Below are positions 1-8,600 of a DNA stretch of 23,911 nt, one piece after another; within the stretch, counting starts at the first letter, position 1, and every line of letters starts with the position of its first letter. The stretch lies in NCBI GenBank assembly GCA_947584775.1, contig CANPWT010000009.1, forward strand, positions 1 to 23,911, written 5' to 3'. This DNA comes from an uncultured Clostridia bacterium. Lineage in GTDB: Bacteria > Bacillota > Clostridia > Christensenellales > UBA1242. The position numbers were made by a program, and so were the translations under genes. The notes below the pieces were generated by a model. It was not told the DNA's origin, ran no database searches, and saw nothing but the letters and a program-made list of their open reading frames with translations.

Positions 1-1
1 A

Positions 2-325
2 ATCCCTGCGCCTTGGGGTGCAATTGTGGTAACGATAATTATAACGCGAGAGTTTATTGTTGCAGCCATTCGCCTTGTTGCGGCAAGCAAAGGTCAGGTT
101 GTTGCAGCGGACATTTGGGGCAAATTAAAAACCGTTGTTCAAATGGTGGCAATACCTGTTTGTATGCTGTTGGCGTTTTTGTTAACTTGCGGGCTAAACA
201 TCGCCGCTTGGGTGGTAATTTTATTTAAAGTGTTATCTTATGTAAGCATTGGACTGGCAACCATTTTAACCGTCCTTTCGGGCATAAACTATGTGGTTAA
301 AAACGCTAGCGCGCTTAAAGAATAA
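2..325 (+). CDS. pgsA: CDP-diacylglycerol--glycerol-3-phosphate 3-phosphatidyltransferase, C-terminal part (5' end outside window)
   Basis: This membrane enzyme joins CDP-diacylglycerol and glycerol-3-phosphate to make phosphatidylglycerophosphate, the committed step to phosphatidylglycerol. The frame is open from base 2, so only the last 107 codons are present. The visible part has the ITREF segment, the ASKG segment and the GKLKT-VQMVAI stretch that are characteristic of bacterial PgsA, followed by hydrophobic stretches consistent with the last membrane helices. The catalytic CDP-alcohol phosphotransferase motif lies upstream of the window. An ATG at base 26 is internal, not the real start. 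pgsA next to recA is a common Bacillota arrangement, often with cinA between, which is absent here. The recA promoter follows 33 nt after the stop, so recA is probably transcribed separately. Confidence 0.9.
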   Translation: MPAPWGAIVVTIIITREFIVAAIRLVAASKGQVVAADIWGKLKTVVQMVAIPVCMLLAFLLTCGLNIAAWVVILFKVLSYVSIGLATILTVLSGINYVVKNASALKE

Positions 326-346
326 GTAAAAATTTTATAAAACTAT

Positions 347-360
347 CGAACAAATGTTTG
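347..360. promoter_or_regulatory. Putative LexA (SOS) operator upstream of recA
   Basis: The sequence CGAACAAATGTTTG fits the Gram-positive LexA/DinR box CGAAC-N4-GTTCG with one mismatch in the right half. Its last three bases overlap the -35 hexamer of the recA promoter, so bound LexA would block RNA polymerase. Position, spacing and the downstream gene all agree with an SOS operator. LexA itself is not in the window, so regulation is inferred. Confidence 0.8.
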
Positions 361-387
361 ACAAATAAATTAAAAATTTGATACAAT
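358..387 (+). promoter_or_regulatory. Sigma-A promoter of recA-recN
   Basis: A perfect -35 TTGACA (358-363) is followed after 18 bp by TACAAT (382-387). A TG one base before the -10 makes it an extended -10. Predicted transcription start is near 394, just before the ribosome binding site AAGGAG (397-402). Confidence 0.8.
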
Positions 388-408
388 ATCGCTAAATAAG
401 GAGAGTTT

Positions 409-1401
409 ATGACAGACGATAAGAAAAAAGCATTAGAGTCGGCAATTGCGCAAATTGAAAAGCAATATGGCAAAGGCTCTATTATGAAAATGGACGAGCA
501 AAACATTGGCGAGGGGGTGGAAGTTATTCCAACCGGTTGTTTAACGCTTGACATTGCCTTGGGCGTTGGTGGCCTGCCTAGGGGTAGAATTATAGAAATT
601 TATGGCCCAGAAAGCAGCGGTAAAACCACGGTTGCCTTGCACGTCATTGCCGAGGCGCAAAAAATGGGCGGCACAGCAGCCTTTATTGATGCGGAACACG
701 CGCTAGACCCAATTTATGCTCAGCGTCTTGGGGTGGACATTAAGAACTTGTATGTTTCTCAGCCAGACACGGGCGAACAAGCGCTAGAAATTACCGAACA
801 ATTAGTGCGCTCGGGCGGGGTGGATATTGTTGTTATCGACTCGGTTGCTGCCCTTACCCCAAAAGCGGAAATTGATGGCGAAATGGGAGATAGTTTTATT
901 GGCTTGCAGGCTAGGCTTATGAGCCAGGCATTGCGAAAACTTACCGGCGTCACTTCAAAAAGCAAAACCCTAGTTATATTTATTAACCAATTAAGGGAAA
1001 AAGTTGGCGTTATGTTTGGCAATCCGGAAACAACCCCGGGCGGCAAGGCGCTTAAATTCTATTCGTCCGTGCGCTTGGATGTTAGAAAGACGGATACAAT
1101 TAAAAACGGGCAAGATGTGGTTGGCAGCCGCACAAAGGTTAAAGTGGTTAAAAACAAGGTTGCCCCTCCATTTAAAACTGCCGAGTTTGACATAATGTAT
1201 GGCGAAGGTATTTCCACCCTTGGTTGCATAATAGACGCTGCGCTAGAAATTGGCGTTATAGAAAAATCTGGCTCGTGGTTTAGTTATAATGGCGACAAAA
1301 TTGGCCAGGGTAAAGAAAATGTTCGCGCTTATTTAGGTGCGCATCCAGAACTTGCTAACGAAATAGATAAAATTGTGCGCGAAAAATTATTAAACAAATA
1401 A
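409..1401 (+). CDS. recA: Recombinase RecA
   Basis: RecA is the ATP-dependent strand-exchange recombinase that forms filaments on single-stranded DNA and triggers LexA self-cleavage. The 330-residue protein is close to, slightly shorter than, the usual 340-350. The Walker A motif GPESSGKT lies at residues 66-73. Typical blocks follow: FIDAEHALDP near 92-101, the VIDSVAAL Walker B region, GLQARLMSQALRKLT, INQLREK and TPGGKALKFYSS. The start ATG has a good Shine-Dalgarno AAGGAG with suitable spacing. The promoter carries a LexA box, so SOS autoregulation is expected. recN follows after a single base, so the two are almost surely one transcript. No intein or truncation is seen. Confidence 0.98.
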   Translation: MTDDKKKALESAIAQIEKQYGKGSIMKMDEQNIGEGVEVIPTGCLTLDIALGVGGLPRGRIIEIYGPESSGKTTVALHVIAEAQKMGGTAAFIDAEHALDPIYAQRLGVDIKNLYVSQPDTGEQALEITEQLVRSGGVDIVVIDSVAALTPKAEIDGEMGDSFIGLQARLMSQALRKLTGVTSKSKTLVIFINQLREKVGVMFGNPETTPGGKALKFYSSVRLDVRKTDTIKNGQDVVGSRTKVKVVKNKVAPPFKTAEFDIMYGEGISTLGCIIDAALEIGVIEKSGSWFSYNGDKIGQGKENVRAYLGAHPELANEIDKIVREKLLNK

Positions 1402-1402
1402 A

Positions 1403-3097
1403 ATGATACAAACAATAAAAATAGAAAATGTTGCCCTAATTAGTTCGGCAACCCTAAATTTTACAAATTTACTCAATGTTATCAGTGGCGAAACGGGTGC
1501 GGGTAAAAGCATCATGCTGGATGCATTGAGTTTTGTTTTTGGTGGCCGAGCAGATAAATCGCTAATCCGCTCGGGCGAAAGCAAAATGCGGGTGGAGGCA
1601 ATTTTTACCAACCTAACGCAAAAGCAAAAAGATTTTGTTTTAAACGAACTTAACATCGATGTGGCGGACGAATTATTTTTGTTTAGGGAACTAGACCTTT
1701 CTGGCAAAAACATATGCAAAATTAATGGCGAATTGGTGCCGGTTAATATGGTTAAAAAAATTTGTTTAATGCTAGTAGATATTCACGGCCAAAGCGAACA
1801 TCTTGCCATTTTAAACAATGATTATCAATTGCAAATTATAGATTTATTTAGTAAAACCGCAAGTGGTGTTTTGCAAAAAATTGCCGGCAAAATAGACCAA
1901 ATTAAAAGCGTGGAAAGCCAAATTAAATTGCTTGGCGGAAATGAAAGCGAAAAGCAAAATTTAATAGACCTATACAGTTATCAAATTAACGAAATTAAAA
2001 ATGCCAACATTGGCGCAACCGAGTATGAAGATTTGCTTGCCGAAAAAAAGGAAATGCAACAGTTTGAACACATCAACAACGCGCTAAAAATTAGTTACGA
2101 GGCGGGCGAAAGAAATAGTTTTAACCCATCTGCAATGGAAAATATTAACGCAAGTTTAAAGGCATTGCAATCTATAAGCGACATCAATGGCCATTATCAG
2201 GAATTATACAACAGGTTAAACAGCCTTTCCATTGAACTAGCGGACATTAATCAAACAATTTATAACGATTTAAACAACAATGTTTTTGACGAGCAACGCT
2301 TTAACTACATAGACCAGCGCTTGGATTATATAAAATCTTTGTTCCGCAAATATGGCGGAAGTTACGCCAGCATGAACGAATATTTAAACACCACTTGCCA
2401 AAAATTGGACAATTTAACAAATAGTGCGCAAAAATATGCCGAACTAAACGAAACTAAGGCAAAACTAATTGAACAAACGCAAGCCCTGCAACAAAGTTTA
2501 ACAAAAATCCGCTTAGATAGCGCAAAAAAATTGTGTGCCCGCATTGGCGAGGAACTTAAATTTTTGGGCATGCCTGCCGCCCGCATGGATGTGGAATTTT
2601 CTACAATAAGCGAGCCTTATTCGTACACCGGGGCAGATAGAGTTGAATTTATGTTTAGTTCCAACTTGGGGTTCGAGTTAAAGCCATTAAACAAGGTGGT
2701 TTCGGGCGGAGAAATGAGCCGCGTAATGCTAGCGTATAAAATTGTTGTTGGCGAAGTGGACGATATCTCCACCATTATTTTTGACGAGGTAGATAGCGGC
2801 CTAAGCGGGGAAATTGCAAGCGTGGTTGCAAAATATTTGGCAAGGCTAAGCATAAACAAGCAAATTATTGCCATTTCGCACCTGCCGCAAATTTGCGCAA
2901 TGGCAGATAATAACATTAAGGTGTATAAACTTGCCAATGGCAAAACCACCAACACGTTTACCGAGCAACTGACGGGCGAAAAATTATTAACCGAAATTGC
3001 CCGCTTAATGGGCGCAGAGGCTAACGAAAAGGGTTTAGTTGTAAGCGCGGATTTAAAACAAAAAAGTTCGGCCTACAAGCAAAGTTTAAATAAATAG
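1403..3097 (+). CDS. recN: DNA repair protein RecN (SMC-like ATPase)
   Basis: RecN is an SMC-family ATPase acting early in double-strand break repair, together with RecA. The 564-residue length is normal. The N-terminal Walker A GETGAGKS is at residues 29-36. A long, charged middle region, probably coiled coil, spans about residues 150-380. The ABC signature VSGGEMSR lies near 431-438 and the Walker B IIFDEVDSG near 458-466, followed by the switch histidine region ISHLPQICAM. The start is one base after the recA stop and has no clear Shine-Dalgarno of its own, which suggests translational coupling. In many Bacillota recN sits next to argR instead, so direct linkage to recA under the SOS promoter is notable. 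A terminator follows immediately. Confidence 0.96.
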   Translation: MIQTIKIENVALISSATLNFTNLLNVISGETGAGKSIMLDALSFVFGGRADKSLIRSGESKMRVEAIFTNLTQKQKDFVLNELNIDVADELFLFRELDLSGKNICKINGELVPVNMVKKICLMLVDIHGQSEHLAILNNDYQLQIIDLFSKTASGVLQKIAGKIDQIKSVESQIKLLGGNESEKQNLIDLYSYQINEIKNANIGATEYEDLLAEKKEMQQFEHINNALKISYEAGERNSFNPSAMENINASLKALQSISDINGHYQELYNRLNSLSIELADINQTIYNDLNNNVFDEQRFNYIDQRLDYIKSLFRKYGGSYASMNEYLNTTCQKLDNLTNSAQKYAELNETKAKLIEQTQALQQSLTKIRLDSAKKLCARIGEELKFLGMPAARMDVEFSTISEPYSYTGADRVEFMFSSNLGFELKPLNKVVSGGEMSRVMLAYKIVVGEVDDISTIIFDEVDSGLSGEIASVVAKYLARLSINKQIIAISHLPQICAMADNNIKVYKLANGKTTNTFTEQLTGEKLLTEIARLMGAEANEKGLVVSADLKQKSSAYKQSLNK

Positions 3098-3102
3098 GCA
3101 AT

Positions 3103-3131
3103 AAAAAAACTCCCAAACGGGAGCGCTTTTT
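3103..3131. terminator. Bidirectional rho-independent terminator (recN / ferredoxin)
   Basis: A stem CTCCC (3110-3114) pairs with GGGAG (3119-3123) around a 4-nt loop. On the plus strand it is followed by a short T run (3127-3131). On the minus strand the A tract 3103-3109 reads as seven Us directly after the stem, making the better terminator. It sits between two convergent genes and can serve both. Confidence 0.85.
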
Positions 3132-3297
3132 ATTTATTAATGTCTATTGCGTTCATTGGGCAAAAGTTCATACAACTGCCACATCTTATGCATTTTTTAG
3201 GGTCAATTTTTGCTTTGCCTTTAACAATTTTAATGGCTTGCACCGGGCAGATAGCAACACATCCCCCGCAGGCTATACATTTTTTTTCGTCAACCAT
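3130..3297 (-). CDS. 2[4Fe-4S] ferredoxin (55 residues)
   Basis: This small soluble electron carrier was read directly from the reverse strand. It has two classic cluster motifs: C7-x2-C10-x2-C13-x3-C17-P and C36-x2-C39-x2-C42-x3-C46-P. The 55-residue length equals that of clostridial-type bacterial ferredoxins. The start ATG is preceded by AAAGGAG at good spacing, and a near-consensus promoter lies further upstream (3321-3349). The stop codon runs into the terminator shared with recN. Clostridial ferredoxins usually pass electrons among pyruvate:ferredoxin oxidoreductase, hydrogenase and Rnf, suggesting anaerobic metabolism; the partner here is unknown. A plus-strand reading frame over the same bases is its shadow. 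Confidence 0.95.
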   Translation of the reverse strand: MVDEKKCIACGGCVAICPVQAIKIVKGKAKIDPKKCIRCGSCMNFCPMNAIDINK

Positions 3298-3320
3298 AAT
3301 TTCTCCTTTGCTATATATTT

Positions 3321-3349
3321 ATGTTAGCATTTTAAAATGGTTAAGTCAA
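3321..3349 (-). promoter_or_regulatory. Promoter of the ferredoxin gene
   Basis: On the minus strand, TTGACT (3344-3349) and TAACAT (3321-3326) are separated by exactly 17 bp. The start codon lies 24 nt after the -10. It begins 14 nt beyond the stop codon of the upstream unknown gene. Confidence 0.7.
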
Positions 3350-3363
3350 CAAAATATTTAGCA

Positions 3364-3876
3364 TTAATTTTGGCCGACCGTGGTTTCTTCGTCTGACTGC
3401 AACAATTTTAAATCTTTAATTTCAGTAATGTAAAATTTGCCAGGGTGGGCGTTACTGTTGCTTACTAAATAGTTTTTATCGTCTTTTTTTGTAATGTAAA
3501 AGTAAAAATCTTCGCCGTCAACAGTAATAAGGGCAAAACTTGAAGCAAGCATATCTAGTTTATCGTTATTTTTGTCTTTAAAGAAATTGCGAATGTCTTT
3601 TATGCTTGGGGTGGTGTTCAAACTTCTATCAATGCTGTCTATGCACATGCTTAAAGCGCACTCGTCAAAGCATAAATCGTAAAAGCCAAGTTCTGTTCCA
3701 ATTATGCAACGATGCAAACTATCGTCCAAATGTAAATTGTCCTTTTTGCGTATAACATCAACATAAAAAGGCTCTAACCCTGAAATAAAATTCTTTAAGT
3801 GATATTTTAATTCAGTGTTGTTTTTTAGCAAAACGTTTAAAATTTTGTTGTAAGATTTGTGTATAATTTGTTCCAT
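3364..3876 (-). CDS. Unknown protein, 170 residues, likely distant paralog of its upstream neighbour
   Basis: I do not recognise this protein. The start at 3876 is chosen because GGAGGA lies 4-5 nt upstream; a longer reading frame starting 27 nt earlier would run through this ribosome binding site. It has no signal peptide and no clear membrane segment, and is probably cytoplasmic. It is rich in Asp, Lys and Asn. The N-terminal third looks helical (YNKILNVLLKNN...), and the C-terminal half alternates hydrophobic and charged residues, for example DFYFYITKKDD, which suggests a beta sheet. The order of these blocks matches the 200-residue protein next to it, including an LH[RK] block followed by ALSMCID / SLSLSIFD. 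It has its own strong promoter and lies in a same-strand run with the ferredoxin. Confidence 0.75.
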   Translation of the reverse strand: MEQIIHKSYNKILNVLLKNNTELKYHLKNFISGLEPFYVDVIRKKDNLHLDDSLHRCIIGTELGFYDLCFDECALSMCIDSIDRSLNTTPSIKDIRNFFKDKNNDKLDMLASSFALITVDGEDFYFYITKKDDKNYLVSNSNAHPGKFYITEIKDLKLLQSDEETTVGQN

Positions 3877-3893
3877 TTTTCCTCCATAATTAC

Positions 3894-3921
3894 AATATAA
3901 CACATATTATATATTTGTCAA
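3894..3921 (-). promoter_or_regulatory. Promoter of the 170-residue unknown gene
   Basis: On the minus strand a perfect TTGACA (3916-3921) is followed after 16 bp by TATATT (3894-3899), five of six to consensus. The predicted start of transcription lies only a few bases before the ribosome binding site at 3880-3885. Confidence 0.75.
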
Positions 3922-3934
3922 TAGGTAATTTGCA

Positions 3935-4537
3935 TTAAGCGTTTAAGTTTGTGCTTTTTTTCTCGTCAAAATCTTTTAAAAAGGTGGTGATATCAATTTC
4001 TGTTCTGCTTTGGCTGATTGCGCCATTGTCCCTTTTAAAGCAAACTAAATCGAATCCGTCGTCGGTGTTGTTTCTAACAATATAAAACATCCAACTTTTG
4101 TCAAAATATTTTAGCGATTCACTGTCGTTAATATCATAATTTTCTGGCCTGCCGCAACTAAAATATAGGGTAATGGCGGAGCGAGAATACTCTTTAAAAT
4201 CCACATTGTTTGGGTTTAACGATGCAATTTTGCCAAGGTTTGTTAAGTCGTTATTAGCAAGTTGTGGAAATACTAGGGTAAAATACATTTTGCCAAGTTG
4301 GTCGTCGAAAATTGATAATGATAAACTCCTATTAAAAAATTTTGCATCAATAAATTTGTGCTCGTCCGAATAAGAATATGGCACGCGTTTATGCAATCTT
4401 TGGCTTAAAATTACCGTGTCCGGATTTGATTCTAATTTAAAAATAAACGTTGAGACAGTGCGTAAAAATTTTTTAAAATCATCATCGGTTTTAGCAAGGT
4501 TTACAAAAAGCCTTTCATATTTTTCATTAAATATCAT
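3935..4537 (-). CDS. Unknown protein, 200 residues, likely distant paralog of the next gene
   Basis: I do not recognise this protein. The start is supported by GAGGG at good spacing and by a promoter just upstream. It has no signal peptide or transmembrane helix. The first 35 residues look helical (EKYERLFVNLAKTDDDFKKF). The remainder alternates short hydrophobic strands and polar loops, such as SLSLSIFDD, MYFTLVFP, ITLYFSCG and WMFYIVRNN. The same succession of blocks appears in the 170-residue protein 58 nt downstream, so the two may be an old tandem duplication, though identity by eye is low. Both could be adaptor or immunity-like small alpha/beta proteins, but nothing in the sequence proves a function. 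Confidence 0.75.
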   Translation of the reverse strand: MIFNEKYERLFVNLAKTDDDFKKFLRTVSTFIFKLESNPDTVILSQRLHKRVPYSYSDEHKFIDAKFFNRSLSLSIFDDQLGKMYFTLVFPQLANNDLTNLGKIASLNPNNVDFKEYSRSAITLYFSCGRPENYDINDSESLKYFDKSWMFYIVRNNTDDGFDLVCFKRDNGAISQSRTEIDITTFLKDFDEKKSTNLNA

Positions 4538-4553
4538 AATTCCCTCTAAGGGT

Positions 4554-4581
4554 ATATTATCACAAAATATGCGTTTGTCAA
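4554..4581 (-). promoter_or_regulatory. Promoter of the 200-residue unknown gene
   Basis: On the minus strand TTGACA (4576-4581) is followed after 16 bp by TAATAT (4554-4559). The layout is nearly the same as for the next gene downstream, and it is repeated at 21029-21056 in front of another unknown gene. Confidence 0.7.
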
Positions 4582-4630
4582 TAGCGTTTTTTATTTTTAT
4601 GTTTAAATTTGGGTAATTTGACCGTGTGCT

Positions 4631-4650
4631 TTATTATATTTATATAATAA
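4631..4650. repeat. Perfect 20-bp AT palindrome upstream of trxB
   Basis: Two 9-bp arms flank a 2-bp centre, made only of A and T, with TATAAT present on both strands. A longer palindrome with the same core (ATTTATATAATA) occurs upstream of gyrB at 21146-21171. It may be an operator, a divergent -10 region or simply AT-rich DNA. Confidence 0.5.
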
Positions 4651-4673
4651 TTTTTAAAAATGTTTAAATTTAT

Positions 4674-4702
4674 TTGGAAAAAGTTTTTATTTTGGTTATA
4701 AT
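4674..4702 (+). promoter_or_regulatory. Promoter of trxB, positioned for a leaderless mRNA
   Basis: TTGGAA (4674-4679) and a perfect TATAAT (4697-4702) are 17 bp apart. The expected transcription start, about 7 nt after the -10, falls on 4708-4710, that is on the trxB ATG at 4709. Confidence 0.7.
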
Positions 4703-4708
4703 AAAAAT

Positions 4709-5605
4709 ATGAAAGCGGATGTAGTGATCATAGGGGGAGGTCCTGCTGGGCTTACGGCCGGCATTTTTGCTAGCCGCGCTGGGCAAAAAGTTTTGTGCAT
4801 TGAAAAACTTGCTTTTGGCGGTCAAGCCTCACTATCTTATGAAATTGCCAACTACCCCGGGCTGGAAAATATTTCGGGCGCGGACTTGGCAAACAAAATG
4901 TACACACACGCTAAAAACTTGGGCGTAAATTTTGAAAACGCGCAAGTAATTCAACTAAAACAAATTAAATCGGGTTTTAGCATTAAAACAAAAAATGCAA
5001 CACACAACGCCAAAAAAGTAATCATTGCAAACGGCTTAAAAAGGCGCACCCTTAACCTTAGCGGGGAGGGTGAACTTACCGGCAAGGGCATAAGTTATTG
5101 CGCAAGTTGCGATGGCGGTTTTTTTAAAAATAAAACAGTGGCAGTTGTGGGTGGCGGAAACACGGCCATGGAGGATGTGGCATATTTAAGCCATCTTGCC
5201 AAAAAAATTTATTTAATAAACCGTAGTGAAAATTTTAGGGCAAACCAATTTGAATTAAATAAAATAAAAGCCAACAAAAAGGTGGAAATTTTAGAAAATG
5301 CAGTTGTTACAAAACTTTTTGGCACAGAATACTTAACCGGTGTTGAAGTTAGCGTTTTGGGCAAAAAGCAACAATTAAAAATAGACGGCTTGTTTGTGGC
5401 AATTGGCGGCGTGCCCGATTTAGACTTTGTAACTTTTGATATAGCGCGAGATAATTTTGGCTATATAAAAGTGGACGAAAACATGCGCACCAGCGTTAAA
5501 AATTTATACGCGTGTGGCGATGTAATACACAAAAATTTTAGGCAGGTTGTAACCGCTTGTGCCGAGGGCGCAATTGCCGGCAATGCCTGCATAGAGGGGA
5601 AATGA
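4709..5605 (+). CDS. trxB: Thioredoxin reductase-like flavoprotein
   Basis: This FAD-dependent enzyme of the low-molecular-weight thioredoxin reductase family normally passes electrons from NADPH to thioredoxin. The FAD motif GGGPAG is at residues 9-14, the redox-active pair C131-A-S-C134 follows, and the second Rossmann motif GGGNTA is at 148-153. The C-terminal FAD motif YACGDV is present. The 298-residue length is slightly short for the family (about 305-320). The usual HRR segment that grips the NADPH phosphate is NRS here (LINRSENFRA), so cofactor preference could differ. The start is fixed by the N-terminal FAD motif, yet no Shine-Dalgarno precedes it and the promoter predicts a leaderless transcript. 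The stop overlaps the next gene (ATGA). Confidence 0.92.
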   Translation: MKADVVIIGGGPAGLTAGIFASRAGQKVLCIEKLAFGGQASLSYEIANYPGLENISGADLANKMYTHAKNLGVNFENAQVIQLKQIKSGFSIKTKNATHNAKKVIIANGLKRRTLNLSGEGELTGKGISYCASCDGGFFKNKTVAVVGGGNTAMEDVAYLSHLAKKIYLINRSENFRANQFELNKIKANKKVEILENAVVTKLFGTEYLTGVEVSVLGKKQQLKIDGLFVAIGGVPDLDFVTFDIARDNFGYIKVDENMRTSVKNLYACGDVIHKNFRQVVTACAEGAIAGNACIEGK

Positions 5606-8600
5606 AAAAAAGCATAGGGGTAAGTTTAATAATTGCTTTTGCGATGATTATGTCGCTGTTTGTTTTTAAGCCTTACACCTACAATTCTTACGCTGATAGT
5701 TTGGCAGTTGCGGGCTATCATTTGTATGATTTATATAATAACAACGAATATCTTTCAACTTCCGCGCTGGGAGAAGCGGACGGCTATGGCAGGTTCGAGT
5801 TGGGCGATGAGGGCGCAACCTTAAACGCCAACGCGTATGAGGGTAATGAAATTGTTGGTTTTAAAATAATACTTACTCATGATGATAGCAAATCTATTTT
5901 TATAGATAATCAAAATTTAATAGACGGGCAAAAATCAATATCTGAGGGGTACGATTTTTTAGACGGCCAAACCATAACAGTTAATTTTAGTGCGGACGAG
6001 GCCTTTGGTGGGCATTACACTCGCGCCAGCCTGCATATTTCCAAAGTGTTTGCCGATTTAATTGTTTACCCCGTGTTTGATTACATTTATTACAATGTTG
6101 AAATTGACGAACAAAGTTTTAATTTGTTTAAGCATGAAAACTCACTAAATGTTTTAGATAACACAATTTATTACACCAACTTTTTAGAAAGTGAGAATAA
6201 ATACACCAACGCAATTTTAAAAAGCCAAGATAAATATTATTTTGTTGGCGATATCTATGCGCAAGACACTTCCTTTTATTACACCCAAAAGCCTAAAAAT
6301 GATGGCAGTGACGAAAATGTAAAAATAGATATTATGCGCGGTGCTTTCCGCTTAAATGAAACGGTTGAAGCGCATTTTGATGTGGACATGGTGGATTACG
6401 CGGACGGAAAAACTGCGCAAGAATATAGTCAAAAACAAAATTTAGATATCACTAATTTAAAAATTCAATCTGGGCAGGATATCCAAACAGTTGCTGTTGC
6501 CGCTGATAGAGAATTAAATTCGGCCGTGGATGCAGTTAAAACATTGGACGAACTTAAACGCACCACCGCAGTAAGCATTCGTTTTGCAGTTAAAAATACA
6601 CCAAACACAGCACAGACCATCTCGTTTGGCTACAACCAATTTTTTGTGGCAAGCGTTGTAATTAAATTGGACGGGGAAGAAGTTTCAAACCAAAAATTAT
6701 TTGCATCCGACCCTGAGGGTAGCCTATTTACCTTTTTAACCGCCGATGGCAACATAACAGTTAGCGAATATGTTAGCAAAATAGAAAAGGACAAATTTTT
6801 TGTACAATCTGCCCAGCCAAGCATAAAAATAGATGCCCCTAAAAACTTTAATTATAGGCAAGGGGAAGAATATTTTACATATTACATATTAAACACCATT
6901 GATGGCGAGCAAACCACAAGCAAAACCTTTAATTTAGAGCAGGACACACAAATTGTTGTTGAACTTTCCACTGTAAAATACGAGGTTAATTTTAGTTTAA
7001 GAGTAATTAACGAATTTGGCGCATTGCAACCGCTAGATTTATTAACAAGCTTTACCGCAAAATCCCTAACGCGCGGGGAGGGCTTTAATTTAACCCGTGA
7101 AAACGCAGATAGTTTTATTGGCTACAACTTTTTAGGATATAGCCAAATAGATAACGAAGCGGAAATAAACAGCGGGAAATTAGAATTAGTAAACCCTAAC
7201 TTTAATTTTACCCTTAGCGAGCAAACTCCAAAAAGCACAACCATACTTTTAATTTATAAAAAAATAGATTACACAATAAAATTTGAAAATTATAATTCCC
7301 AATCGCTAACCGACACACGCGGCAACACCATCTACGCTGTAAACGAGGTCAACCTAACAGTTAACGACACACTTGCCGAACGCATAACGGGCGGGCTTAG
7401 TGCGGAGAAAGACGCATTTGCAACCCTACTACATTTAGGCGACAATATTACAATTTCCACCATAATAAACGATGGCTTTACCGTTGAATTTAACATAAAA
7501 TCGGCAAGCGCGGGCGAAGATAAACTTATTCAAAACTCACTTTCGTTTAGCCAGCCAATAGACGAAGATTTTATAACAAATTTCATTGACGAAAACGGCG
7601 TTATAACAATTTCGCTAACCGAGGGTTATGTTCTATACAATTTCACTTATTACATTTTGCCAAACCTAGATTTTAACCAAAACAAGCAAGTAATAATGGC
7701 AAATTTAAGCCTAACCCACAACGGCGAAAAAATAGAGGAAAGCACACCTATTCCAAGCGGCGGTCAACAAATAACAATCCCGCTTAGAAAATACGAAAAA
7801 GTAACCTTATCCAGCGCCGGCATAACTACGGAAGAGGAAACGGAAAATTACACATACATTTTCCAATATTTTAAAGAGGACGGCACTTCGTTCCACCTAA
7901 CCACTAACGAAAAAATTGAAGATGGAGTGGCACTTACAAACGCCTCCACCGATTTTATTGTTTTAAAGGAAACCAGCGTGCAAGTTGTTTACCAAATGCC
8001 AACCATTATGTTAACTTTAAGTTTGGCAGAGGGCGATGGTGATGCATTTGTTATCAATGCCGAGTCGGTTAGCATAAGCCAAAACGATAGCGTGGTTGAA
8101 TTGCTAAATATAGAGTCGGGCACACCTTCGGCAATTTTGTCGCCAGGCAGCGCAACAATAATTTTGCAAAACATAAACTTTGGCTTTGATTTGGTTGGGG
8201 CAACAATCAACTCGTTGCCGGTGGAATTGCAAAAATTAGAGGGACAGGCAACAACAAGTTATCAGTTGGATGTTGAAATAACTGAACAGTTAAGCCAAAA
8301 CCTTGTTTTAGATTTTAATGCAATAGAATATCGCTTGTATATAACCAACAATAATGGCGAATTTATTAAGTTTGATGAGCAGGATTACACAATTTTATCT
8401 GCCCGCAATCAAACAATAGATTTTGTGTTGCCAGAGGGCTATTATGTTTCGGCAACGGACAACCTGTTCACCGATACATTAATGGCGCAGGACAACAGTT
8501 TTGTTGGCGATAATTATCATTACACCTTAATGGATGGCGAATTTAATTATTTAGTAAACCTTGCCACAAGCGAGGATGATTATTATAAAATAAATTTAAA

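Noticed and set aside
3140..3361. Plus-strand 73-residue reading frame
   Set aside because: It is the antisense shadow of the ferredoxin gene and its promoter; it has no ribosome binding site, while the minus-strand frame carries two iron-sulfur motifs.
3877..3903. Upstream start of the 170-residue unknown protein
   Set aside because: The extra codons cover the GGAGGA ribosome binding site and the end of the promoter, so they are untranslated.
5557..5601. Earlier start for the giant surface protein
   Set aside because: It would put 15 Cys/Arg-rich residues read from the end of trxB before the signal peptide; the ATG at 5602 has a ribosome binding site and begins MKKS.
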